Shown here piece after piece: positions 1 through 9,317 of a stretch of 23,626 bases of DNA; the first letter of the stretch is position 1, and every line of letters begins with the position of its first letter. This DNA comes from Hemicentrotus pulcherrimus (taxonomy: Eukaryota; Echinodermata; Echinoidea; Camarodonta; Strongylocentrotidae). The notes under the pieces were generated by a model. It had not been told where the DNA came from. It saw only the letters and a program-made list of their open reading frames with translations, and searched no databases. The position numbers were made by a program, and so were the translations under genes. The stretch is from contig BEXV01000004.1 of assembly GCA_003118195.1 (NCBI GenBank), forward strand, positions 366,409 to 390,034. The letters are read 5' to 3'.

Positions 1-174
1 TTTAATTATTTATTGATAATGATTATACGATATAAAAAATGAATTACAAAATGTTTATTATTTGTAAATAATGATTTCAAAATATCCATTATAAATAAAC
101 AATGAATGATACATTTCCATTATTTATATATACACAAGGTTCAACTCCATTTCAATAAAGAACTAACATTTTCG
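1..174. other. AT-rich flank with short internal repeats
   Basis: Very AT-rich sequence with imperfect repeats of ATGATT/AATGAAT and TTTATTATTTGTAAATAATG self-complementarity (about 54-75). No gene or regulatory site can be supported. Confidence 0.5.
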
Positions 175-410
175 CCTTAAACCAATTTGATGGCAAAATT
201 TAACTTAAATTGAACCAAAATGTGATTGAAAATGCTCATTTAAGACACATCTCTGCTTGGATTTTCAAAACAAATGTGTTTGAAGTCGAATATTGATGAA
301 ATAATACAAACTTTCGGTTTTAATTTTGCATACAACAGAAAACCCAAATTTGATATTCTTTTATCAATATTCGATATGGATGTACTCAAATTCAGTTTGG
401 ACGGGGGTGT
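175..410 (+). repeat. Family-2 repeat, partial copy
   Basis: Matches the reverse complement of about 19455-19225. Shared blocks are TTGATGGCAAAATTT (TTGATAGCAAAATTT in the other), ACAAATGTGTTTGAAGT, TATTGATGAAATAAT and CAGAAAACCC. The open frame read across it (274-495) has no recognisable homology and is taken as non-coding repeat. Confidence 0.7.
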
Positions 411-1091
411 GTCGCTAAAGCCCCCTTACCATTTGTCAGGGTCATTCCAGGGGATTTTTCTCGAAATAAAGGCCCATTTTTTTTTACAATTTTAGGAAAA
501 ACAGACTATTTTATGGATATCTTTGATAAAAATGGGACCCATGTTTAGGGAATTTTATGTGAAAAAGTGACTGATTAGAGCGACGTGCACATCCCAGTAT
601 GTCTTAATATGTGCTTCAAAATATTTCACTCTTGGAAAACATCTTTTCATGAAGATCAATGCCGACAATTAGTAATCAACTTCTTTCAGACTTTTAAAGC
701 TTCAATTTGTGTTCTGCCTAATCATTTAACATTATCCCTCATATTTGATCTAGAATATATGAGATTGATTCGGAAAGCACCAAATCCACTTGAAATAAAT
801 TAAATGTTCAAGGCAAACTTGTGAAACATTAACAAAATAATGAATTGGGTCTTGCAGGTCCATCTTGATCTATTTGACATTGCATTTAAAGAGGGTCAAT
901 ATAAGGCGGCAGCCATATCTTCCTCATATTCATGGATAGCAATGATGTTTAAAATGATCAATATATTGAATTAAAGATCAGTTATTTTCTTAAACTGGGG
1001 TTAGGAAAGTGATAAAGAAAGGTTTTGGAGAGGAAGAGAGAGGGGGAGAGAGGAGGGGGAGGGGAGAGCAAGAAAAAGAGAGATAGGGAGG

Positions 1092-1147
<56 letters not shown>

Positions 1148-1602
1148 GAGGATTAGAGAGAGAGAGAGATTTATACACAGTTCTCAAGAGGATGGTTTTT
1201 AACAAATAGGCAGATAGATAAAGAAATCTACATTCACACAACCAACACACAAAATGGGCTACATCTTGGAATTGAGGTGACAGTTCTGGCTCTGTGTCTT
1301 TATTGAAAACGACAAACCCTGATAAGTTACAACAATGAAGTCAGTTTGAGGTGTTTCACATGAAAAAATTCAGTACTCGAGATATGACAATTCTGGAGTA
1401 TATAAATGCTCATGATTCAAACAGAAAATTATTATTTCACATTTTCAGCATCGTTGCAGTCGAGAATAATTATCCTTCGCAATTATTTTTTTTTATCAAA
1501 AAAGCGAAATCTCCAAGACACAGCTACCAGTATTTTATACAGTGTACAAGTCATAGCATAAACAAATGGACAGATTAAAAAAACTAGTGTTGTCAGCATA
1601 CA
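411..1602. other. Intergenic sequence, no gene recognised
   Basis: Contains the GA tract described separately. The short frames at 585-803 and 1351-1578 have no recognisable protein character. The stretch GACGGGGGTGTGTCGCTAAAGC to about 600 (ending GCGACGTGCACATCCCAG) is more GC-rich than its surroundings and may be repeat-derived, but no second copy is in the window. Confidence 0.45.
1094..1142. repeat. (AG)n microsatellite in a polypurine tract
   Basis: About 24 uninterrupted AG units within about 150 bp (1018-1170) of nearly pure purine on the plus strand. The serine/leucine-rich minus-strand frame across it (1250-990) is a translation of the CT repeat. Confidence 0.92.
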
Positions 1603-4600
1603 TTTATTCCACATGAAAAAAGAACAACGGTGTAGAATGATAACAATGGTACGGACATGCAGGTATTCAAACAGAAAATTTGGAGATGTTACCAGTTTAA
1701 AAAAGCAAATATTACATCATTTGAGAGAGTGAACCAGATAAGTGTCTAATCTAATGCCATGTCTCATTTTACATTTGTGATTTTTAACTGAAAGCTTGAG
1801 ATGCTACTCCCTTTTATATTCAATGCAGAAAGGGATACACATGTTCTTACACAGTTCTGATTTATTATAATTTTTTACGTGCAAATACAATCCTCTTATC
1901 TTAAGTTTGTGTTCTTGGGCTGCATGCAAATTATATGCAGTTGTAAAAAAAAAACTATACAAGCACCTAGTTGACATGAACTATTAGTAAAGATATAAAT
2001 CATAACACATAACACGTAGGAGACTTAAAAACCTTACTTCTGTCTTTCAAATTCACTAATATTTACACAAAAGTACTAAAACAAGGATATAATCATATTA
2101 GTTATGCTACGCTTGGTTACTTATGTTTTAAAATCCCTAATATTTATACATGAACATAAACATTATCAATCTTATAAACTAAATTTTAATGCCTACATAT
2201 GTACTACTCTTTAGCATTTAATCATTTATTTGCTGTTTTACAGCAGCTTATCTATACTGCCTACCCTATATTACCAGTTGTACAGTAAGATATAGGCAAG
2301 TGAATAACAATTTCAGTCAAGAAAAGAATGGAAAAAGCTAATCAAAAGTGTCAATAATTGTGGGAATAAACAGATGTGTAGAATAGCATACTGCACAAAA
2401 TAATCACTGAATACACACATTTTGACAGCAAACCTTGAACATGTATTTTAGTCACAAAACCCTAAACACCTGATTATCAAAATATATTCTCTAACAATAT
2501 GTTGACCAAGAATACCAGTTACAGATCCGACTTAAAGATAAAGTTGAGCTCTGGTCATGTGATAGCATTGTGAAAGAAACTGTGTGGAATCTATCAGAAA
2601 ACGTTGATCATCTAGTATATAAGTATATCAGTATTCGTGTGTATCGCAAGGTTCTGGAATCATCAAAATGATAACAAATTTGGCCAAATCTTGGCAAAGT
2701 TGCAAGCACTGTACACAGAATGATGTATATGGCGAAAGAAACCTACCACTGATTTTTACGATGTTTCATGTCATATTTAGAATATGAAGGCATTTAAAGA
2801 GCCATGCTTTTCAGGGAACATGATTAATCTGATGTACTTCCACCCTTGCATAATAACAATGATAACACTCACAAATTATTGTTTACCTCTTTCCAGAACT
2901 CAAACTTCTCTTTAAGCTTATGCCTATACATCATTATTTGTCGATAGAAATACATGTACACTAATCAGTTTGTTTATTTTGTTTAATTCAAGATTTAGGT
3001 GTTTCTTTTTTGCCAGCGATTTAAACTGCAAGGCACAACTCAGAGCAGCATTGAAGAATGAAGCGGTTTAGCACTTACAATCTCTTATCGCTTTAAACAT
3101 CCCAAATCAAAATTGAATAAAATATTATAATCTAAACTTTAAAAAGTATGCTGATTAATGTTGAGTAGTAAAGATATATGTATAAATAAAACACTGATTA
3201 TCTAAATGATCATTAGTTACAAAAAAACTAAATAGAGAATTAATCAAATCACTACAACTATGTACAATTTACAAACTCACCGACGAGCCTTGCAGGGGGA
3301 AATCCCCTAACTACACTATTTGATGATCGTTTTATGCATTATGCAAATTAATCAGAAAAGAGAACCCACTTATAGCAGTTAAGTAAACCTCTTGGAACAC
3401 GATTACAAAGACTTTCAAGAATCAACTAAAGGGTAATTTCAATACCTTATGTAATGCCTACAAAATACTTTTCAGATTATGTAATATGCCATTGTCACCT
3501 TTCACACATACCAAAAAGTGAGGCACAAGGCTACTGGAATTGCAGGAGGTTGATTTTTTAAAAATTCTTTGTGATGCAGTTTGACAAAATACTTTGTTGA
3601 CGACTCATCTTCAGAGAGAAAAATGTTCAATATTATTCAAATAAACATACTAAGCCAAACCTACAAATAAACATGTAGTAACCTGCCTATTTCAGCCTCT
3701 GAGAAAGAGTTTAAATTAATGTCAAGTTTGTTGTTTAGAACATGACAAAGACCATAAATATAATGCCTTCCATAAACAGAATTGGAAATATGTATCTTTT
3801 ACTATCTCTATATTTATTCCTTCTGTTAGGTAGGGCAAATGGAAATTCATGCCTCTTCTTGCAGACAAATATAAATGTCTAGTTCATGAGATGTATACTT
3901 ATCACCTTTAATCAAACAAGTGATCTGACGATATGTATTCCAAAAAAAAATCTAAAATCTAACCTCTAATCTAATAAACTTGTGATAAAAGACTTTAACA
4001 TGGCACAACCAACTGAACTTATTTGAGCAATCCAAGACAAAATGACACATTGTTCATTGCCACAAATAGTGTTGGGAAAACCAAATTGCAATGTCATTTG
4101 CTTTCATGGTGTGTAGATTGTACAACAAAAGACAAATCAATCTTTACTCTGTATATATCAAAACCTTCAAACTGTTTTGAAACCTGGGTCAAATCTTCCA
4201 ATGTTTCACACAACCCAAGCTATAATGCATGTATAAACACGTCACAATACACAGTGGGACACAAGCTATTAGCAGGAAGAGTTCCAATGATAATTATGTA
4301 TAAAACTAGTAATGTTAATTAATTTTCCAACTTGTCCCTAATTAAAAATGCAGCTTCCAGTCGGATTCATCCATAACTGTCAAAACAGAAAAAAATTCAT
4401 AAAAATACAAATGCTTTCTACAATATGAAAATGTCAGAATAACATCAAAATTATGGGGGCATGATAACTTCCTATCTCTACAAGTGTAAAAATCAGCTAA
4501 TTAAAAGTTGTTTTTTTAGTTGAATAAACATGATTGTTGATTGTTTAAAAATAGCAAAACTAAGACATACTCTGCAAGTTTTTTTAACATCTCTACAAAA

Positions 4601-4711
4601 TTTGTACAAAACTACTCTAAAACATCGCAAGTGACGATATAAAGGTACGAGTGGTAATGTTGAATTCTACAGTAATTAAAAAGTGTTGTCGTAGTCTCAT
4701 CACTAGTCACA
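1603..4711 (-). other. Lamin 3' untranslated region and downstream flank, 3' end undefined
   Basis: AT-rich sequence after the lamin stop with no coding gene recognised. On the minus strand AATAAA hexamers occur at 3818-3813, 2978-2973, 2230-2225, 1866-1861 and 1608-1603. The last is followed by TG- and T-rich sequence and looks plausible, but the sequence does not choose between them. A family-1 repeat half (about 2505-2925) lies inside. The 99-codon plus-strand open frame at 4023-4322 has the biased composition of chance AT-rich ORFs and no recognisable domain. Confidence 0.4.
2505..2925 (+). repeat. Family-1 dispersed repeat, copy 5, 3' half only
   Basis: About 400 bp that match the 3' half of copy 3 (11583-11975) in the same order and strand, including GGTTCTGGAATCATCAAAATG, CTGTACACAGA, GCCATGCTTTTCAGGGAACA and CTCACAAATTATT. 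The hairpin-rich 5' half is absent. It lies in the 3'UTR/downstream flank of the lamin gene. Confidence 0.85.
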
Positions 4712-4741
4712 TTACATAAGGCTGCATCTATCTTCTCGCCC
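4712..4741 (-). CDS. LMN: Lamin exon 10: terminal coding exon with CaaX box CSLM
   Basis: 30 coding nt: GREDRCSLM then TAA (4714-4712). The acceptor is TTTTCATTACAG before 4741. The frame follows from phase-0 exon 9 and puts CSLM exactly at the stop. A CaaX with X = Met predicts farnesylation by protein farnesyltransferase, followed by AAX removal and carboxymethylation. Vertebrate B-type lamins end CAIM and prelamin A ends CSIM. Only 17 or so residues separate the LTD from the terminus, far fewer than in vertebrate lamins, and there is no acidic run. The tiny exon rests on the CaaX match plus a good acceptor; cDNA would settle it. Confidence 0.87.
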   Translation of the reverse strand, partial: GREDRCSLM

Positions 4742-4821
4742 CTGTAATGAAAATGGATAGAATAAAGGGAGAAAAAAAGAACAATAATCATAATCATTAT
4801 ATTTCACTCCTTCCATTCCAA

Positions 4822-5247
4822 CCCTAACCATTTTACGTGATAAGTACTGGCACCTACTTTGTGAAAATCAAATCTAAAGCACACTTTCATGAGAAACATC
4901 ATCTCTAAAATTCTTGATATCCATTATCATGTCTTTGTGAGAGGTTTGAACCTCTTGGTACCATTGAGTGGATACCAAGGTTCTCAATAAACCACTAGGT
5001 TAATCTTGCAAGGATTGTAGGAAGGGTGAAAGGCACCATACAGCCTCTCCCCTGCTGGAATCATCTTGCTTTAAATCGTCTGCTTGGAGCCAATGCTGAT
5101 TTTAAGAAAATTGCAACCTTCTATAAGTAAGCATTCATCTTCAGTTATGTACAAATTGTGATTTCTTTTTTTCATCTCTCAGCTATCATCAGTAAAAGTG
5201 TCATTTCTATTTTTAAAGCCTAGAAGATGTTAACCATAAATTACAAA
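4822..5247 (+). repeat. Family-1 dispersed repeat, copy 1 (last intron)
   Basis: Nearly identical to copies at 7553-7977, 11095-11400 and 14628-15117. Landmarks in order: CACCTACTTTGTGAAAA, GTGAGAGGTTTGAACCTCTT, ACCATTGAGTGGATACCAAG, GCAAGGATTGTAGGAAGGGT, CACCATACAGCCTCTCCCC, CAGCTATCATCAGTAAAAGT. Compared with copies 2 and 4 it has a clean deletion of roughly 70 bp after CTTGGAGCCA. It occupies most of the 528-bp intron between exons 9 and 10. No transposase or reverse transcriptase is seen; probably a non-autonomous element of unknown class. Confidence 0.9.
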
Positions 5248-5269
5248 AAAAAAGAAAACAGAAAATTAC

Positions 5270-5323
5270 CTCTCTGTACTCATGTGTTGTCACTTCCTTA
5301 ATCACTGTGCGGGTAGCCATGAC
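5270..5323 (-). CDS. LMN: Lamin exon 9: last LTD strand and tail
   Basis: 54 nt, 18 codons, phase 0/0. It reads VMATRTVIKEVTTHEYRE. The acceptor is TTTTCTCTCCCCTAG (strong pyrimidine tract) and the donor GAG|GTAATT. It directly continues exon 8 (ASGE|VMATRTVIKE), matching human GE|EVAMRKLVRS at the exon 9/10 junction. It closes the Ig fold and starts a very short tail. The exon is small enough to be missed by ORF callers. Confidence 0.9.
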
Positions 5324-5890
5324 CTAGGGGAGAGAAAAGGGAAAATGATAAGAATGTGAGATCATCACATCTGTGGATTGTGATAATTGTTTGCTGAATG
5401 ATATATACTTTTCAGCCATCTTGCACTTTGGAATGAATTTACCCCGGGTAAAAACATAGGAAATGATTTGTGTGGAACGTCTCTAAATTTTATGGCAAGG
5501 AGTCAACAAAGTCAAGTTTATTTTAAGTAAATTGTAAATTCTATGACAAGAAAAAATGAAATGGATAAGGATTAAGATTGTTGAAACCTTTTCATTTTGA
5601 GAAAAATCTGCAGTTCGTCCTGATGACACTGTTTGACAATCTGGCAAAAGCCTGAAAACTGTTATGCCTGATGCTGATACTGAATTCAAACTACAGAAAC
5701 AGCACAAACAGAATATAAGAATTATGAAAAAAAAATTGTTATCCAACAGAGGCTGGGAAATTATGATCTTCTTTGAAGTCTTATCACCATTTCATTAAGA
5801 GTCACCTATGCCTGAGACCCTGGATGGGGAGGGGAAAAGCATATTTTGTCTTGGAGATCTTCTGAATCTTGCTACATAGGAGGCACTTAC

Positions 5891-6118
5891 CTCGCCGGAA
5901 GCATCCAGCAGAGAGGTCTCCACGTTATCGCCAGTACCCCAGGACCCTACGTTCTTGTAGACCAGGTCCGTGGGTGGGCTATGGGACTTGCCGCTGCCAG
6001 AGGCCCAGACGGTCACCTCCTGGCCAGCCTTCAGGACGTACTTGGCAGTGAACTTGTAGGACTGCTGGCTGCCACCGTCCACGCTGCGCTTCAGGTGCCA
6101 CCCACCCAGGGCTTGGTC
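5891..6118 (-). CDS. LMN: Lamin exon 8: Ig-fold (LTD) core
   Basis: 228 nt, 76 codons, phase 0/0. The acceptor is GCATTGCCAG and the donor GAG|GTAAGT. It starts DQALGGWHLKRSVDGGSQQS and continues through YVLKAGQEVTVWASGSG, SPPTDLVYKNVGSWGTG, ending LLDASGE. This is the lamin tail domain, an s-type Ig fold that in lamins binds chromatin and inner-membrane partners. The GGW, LKAGQ.VTVWA, SPPTDLV and WGTG landmarks are all present. The length equals human LMNA exons 8 plus 9 combined (108 + 120), so the intron that splits the vertebrate LTD after LKAGQ is absent. A 143-codon plus-strand open frame over this exon is only its antisense shadow. Confidence 0.97.
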
Positions 6119-6870
6119 CTGGCAATGCAAGAAAAGAATGGGTGGTTAGAACCAATGCATGAACAGGACGATAAAAAACAAAAAGCCCATAGGATATGTT
6201 TAGAAACTGAAACCATTACAGGTTATGCTTTCCGTACAGGCCCTAGCCCAAATTATCACAGGTGCAGTATCCAATGAGTTTTAACTTTTAACAAAAATCT
6301 AGTAAGTAAGCCAAGAATCCACGATTCCATGGTTGTTGACTTCTCAGCACTAAGCATACACAAAAGGGAAAATATAACATTTATTTTAGGAGAGCTACTT
6401 CTAGAGTGAAAGTATGGCAATCAGTCATGTTATTAGAGAGTTCAAGAGGTAAATTACCCTCGCCGACCTATTATCCATTTTTACTCAAAAGGGCATTAAA
6501 TTCACAATCTTTCAGAGGGAGTTAAGGCCACTTTAGCACCCAGAAGAAACACCTTTCTTGAAGGTAGGAAGAGGAATGGTCAGAAACCCTACAATCAAAT
6601 CCATTTCTACTACATCTATTACCCCAGCTACACAAAACTGCAAATTCCAATCCAGGTATTTATAAAGCCTCAATATCTAGTTGCCTAATCAAAGGCGCTG
6701 ATGAGACTGAAAATCTACCAAAAATGTCTGTTCATGATTCTCACTGGGAAAGACAAAAAAAAGCAGTGACTAATTGTAAGCAATCTAAAATAAGTTTGTT
6801 TTCAGTTGAGTTCTGAAAGTGGATAACTGGTGACAAGAGCAAAGAACAAAGAGCGAAGGAGCGAACTTAC

Positions 6871-7054
6871 TGTTTCAGAGTTGTTGTGCAGCTTGACAAA
6901 GTTTCCTTCTGGGTCGCTCTCCACGATGGCCACAACGCCATTGTTGGTGGCGCTCTGGGTGACGCTGGATTCGTCCTCAACGCGACGTCGCTTGGTTGGC
7001 CTCAGGTCCCGGCCTGAGGACTTGGTCTTGCGAGGGGGTGTGGTGATCCTCAGC
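6871..7054 (-). CDS. LMN: Lamin exon 7: CDK-type site, NLS and start of Ig-fold tail
   Basis: 184 nt. One base completes the split arginine codon, then 61 codons, ending in phase 0. The acceptor is AATCCCTCTAG and the donor GAAACA|GTAAGT. The exon begins RLRITTPPRKTKSSGRDLRP. TPPR fits the S/T-P-x-K/R CDK1 consensus just behind the rod, where lamins are phosphorylated to disassemble at mitosis (inferred from position). The next residues, TKRRRVEDESS, are a classical basic NLS at the same place as KKRKLE or KRKRVD in vertebrate lamins. The end, VVAIVESDPEGNFVKLHNNS, is the first LTD strand region. The exon is 39 nt shorter than human LMNA exon 7, so the linker between rod and LTD is compact, while both junction phases are unchanged. 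Confidence 0.95.
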
Positions 7055-7552
7055 CTAGAGGGATTATAAATAAAGTGTCATTAAAGGCATTGTCTAACAA
7101 TGTAAAATATGAGATGCATGGCCCTACATGTTTCCAGTGTCTGTGATATGTTGTAATATTGGAACCCTCAAAAAATTGTGCTTCAAAACGATCATTAAGT
7201 TCCTTAAAAAGTAAAAAATCTTTGAGTGACCGGTTTTACCATTTTAATTTTGCCCAAAAGATTGTAGATTTATCAAAACTGTTAGGAATATGAAAAATTA
7301 AATTATGATTTCCAATCATAAATATCTGGATAATCAGACAGGCGATCTGCTTGTAAAAGTCATTGGATTCCTGACTGACCTAAAGGTTTATAATTATGAT
7401 TGCAGAATGAGCTAAATCAGGATTTTGTTTCAGAATGTGAGGCAATGTTACTGGATCCCTTTAAGAATTAGATAACTTAAAACATTTTATTCTCAAGTCA
7501 TGTTCACACGTATGATAACTTTATTCTAGAACCATCTGTGATGACTGCCTAA

Positions 7553-7977
7553 TTTGGACAAATTCTTGATATCCATCATCATGTCATTGTGAGAGGTTTG
7601 AACCTCTTGGTACCATTGAGTGGATAGCAAGGTTCTCAATAAACCACTAGGTTAATCTTGCAAGGATTGTAGGAAGGGTGAAAGGCACCATACAGCCTCT
7701 CCCCTGCTGGAATCATCTTGCTTTTAAATCATCTGCTTGAAGCCAGAGGGAAATAATTTACATACATGTTTTCAAAGATCTAATGCCCTTCTTACCCTTG
7801 CAAACAATGTCAAATTTAAAATGCTGATTTTAAGAAAATTGCAACCCACTATAAGTAAGCATTCACTTTTAGTTATGTGCAAATTGTGATTTCTTTTTCC
7901 CTCTCCCAGCTATCATCAGTAAAAGTGTCATTTCTATTTTTAAAGCCTAGACGATGTTAACCATGAATTACGAAAAA
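7553..7977 (+). repeat. Family-1 dispersed repeat, copy 2 (intron 6)
   Basis: Starts abruptly at AAATTCTTGATATCCATCATCATG, without the 5' part found in copies 1, 3 and 4. It retains the internal segment (TTTTCAAAGATCTAATGCCC, TTGCAAACAATGTCAAATTT) missing from copy 1. It runs to TTTTTAAAGCCTAGACGATG and is followed within about 40 bp by a family-2 repeat. Same orientation as all other copies, antisense to the lamin gene. Confidence 0.88.
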
Positions 7978-8014
7978 AGAAAATATTCTCCACACTTCTT
8001 AAACGCCACTGCAC

Positions 8015-8193
8015 TACTTATTGCTACTTGTGCCCTCTATATACCAAACAATGCCTAATCGGTACATCTTGGTCCCACATGATCCTCTTTATCTTTTATG
8101 TTAATTGAGAGCTGATTTGATGAGATAACCACCTGTCAGTAAGCTTGCAAGGAGGTCTAACCCCCCTAAAAAAACTAGAACAGATGGGCTTTA
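8015..8193 (+). repeat. Family-2 repeat, partial copy in intron 6
   Basis: Matches the reverse complement of about 19210-19025. Shared blocks include CTGCACTACTT, TTGAGAGCTGATTT, TGAGATAACCACCTGTCAG and CTTGCA-GGAG-TCTAA. It ends only about 17 bp from the exon 6 splice donor (GT at 8210-8209), and lies just downstream of family-1 copy 2. Confidence 0.72.
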
Positions 8194-8210
8194 AATTCAA
8201 TCATACTGAC

Positions 8211-8431
8211 CTAGTCTCCTCTCCTTCCAGGAGCTTGCGATAGGTAGCGATCTCGTTGTCGAGACTGAGCTTGATGTTGAGCAGGTCATCGTAATCCTTG
8301 AGCTGCTCGGCGACGGCATCACGAAGCTGCTGGAGCTCCTTGTCTCGCAGGGTGATCGCCTCAAGGTGGTCATCCTGCTCCTGGCGGAGCTGCTTCTCAA
8401 GGTCTTTAATGCGGGCGATCAGGGCATCGTT
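8211..8431 (-). CDS. LMN: Lamin exon 6: coil 2B with the TYRKLLEGE rod end
   Basis: 221 nt: 73 codons plus two bases of a split arginine codon (phase 2 end). This is exactly the size and phase of human LMNA exon 6. The acceptor is CATCCTACAG and the donor ACTAG|GTCAGT. The exon starts [20 protein letters not shown] and ends [13 protein letters not shown]. The final block is the intermediate-filament helix termination motif needed for head-to-tail filament assembly. [29 protein letters not shown] is diagnostic: lamins read [27 protein letters not shown]. An antisense open frame on the plus strand is a shadow of this exon. Confidence 0.97.
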
Positions 8432-8487
8432 CTGTAGGATGAGGAAATCAGATGTATTTAATTTTCTTGAATCATTAGCATCTAGAT

Positions 8488-9317
8488 TAGGGCTGCAACG
8501 AGTAGTGGAATGCTCGAGTACCCGCACCGTTGACAACTAATCGAGTACGATTTCTCGTACTGGAATATTCGGACGCAAAAAAAAAAAAAAAAAAAAAAAT
8601 CAAGGTCAACCGGCACTGTCCAGGCCGACGATTACCCTTGCCAGGGAGAGTGCCTGCCGCTGGCATGGTACCGTCGGTAAAAATGTTTCCCGGCTCAATC
8701 ACTTTCAAACTCACCACTCAGAAACTGGGACCAAATGTCTGGATTTCTGTTTGGACTGGGAGGAAAATGTATTATTCTGCCATCTTTGGTTTTTAAAACA
8801 GCATTGTTAACTGTTATTATTATTTTTAAATCAGCCCCTTCAACTGCAACTCGAAGTAAAATTGCATGAATTTTCAGAGACGACCTGAGGTACTGCTCCC
8901 GTGGTATTGTGCCATGGCGTCCGTATATTCGCTTGTAATGCTCCTGGCGAAAACTGGCCATTTTCGTTATAATCAGAATGCGAATGGCATACATTCTGTA
9001 TTGGTAGGCGAGACATAACATAATGTTTGTCTTATCTAGCAACAATAAATGTATGCAATTTGTTTTCTAACTATTGAAATACAATTATTCATAATTTAAT
9101 GAAAATAATTTGAAAGAGGCACTTTACAAAGATTTATGAATTAAATTGGATTACATGTACATAATGAAAATGGTCTAGTACACTGCGACTGTGGTCAATC
9201 TTTAAAAACATTCCTAACTTTCACCCAAACTTTAAACAGATCAAAAGCCTAACTCAATGACAAAATAACTTCTGAAACATATGCAAATGTCAATGGCTCA
9301 AATATTGCATCCCTGTA
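8488..9317. mobile_element. Possible degenerate hAT-like element (intron 5)
   Basis: The left boundary TAGGGCTGCAACGAGTAG resembles termini of hAT-type elements (AGGGCTGCAACGA). An inverted relative, ATTGCATCCCTG, lies at about 9304-9315. Between them sit an A tract (8577-8600), a GC-rich patch (8605-8700) and a 116-codon minus-strand frame (9045-8695) with no recognised domain. No convincing 8-bp target duplication was found. The boundaries and class are guesses. Confidence 0.3.

Noticed and set aside
990..1250. Leu/Ser-repeat frame on the minus strand
   Set aside because: Translation of a (CT)n microsatellite; the same applies to frames at 21309-21611 and 21969-22214.
4023..4322. 99-codon plus-strand ORF as a small gene
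   Set aside because: Lies in AT-rich 3' flank, has no recognisable domain, signal or conserved context; likely chance.
5798..5890. Alternative CaaX-less lamin isoform by retention after exon 8
   Set aside because: The frame stays open for about 30 codons past the donor, but the GTAAGT donor is strong and the extension has no conserved character; no transcript evidence is available.
5846..6277. 143-codon plus-strand open frame, the longest in the window
   Set aside because: It is antisense to lamin exon 8, whose minus-strand reading is clearly a lamin tail domain; the plus reading has no family resemblance and runs into intron sequence.
6830..7069. 79-codon plus-strand frame
   Set aside because: Antisense to lamin exon 7, which is supported by splice sites, NLS and frame continuity.
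8298..8540. Ser/Arg-rich plus-strand frame (and minus frame 8400-8197)
   Set aside because: Out-of-frame and antisense readings of the coiled-coil exon 6; the composition comes from the coiled-coil codons.
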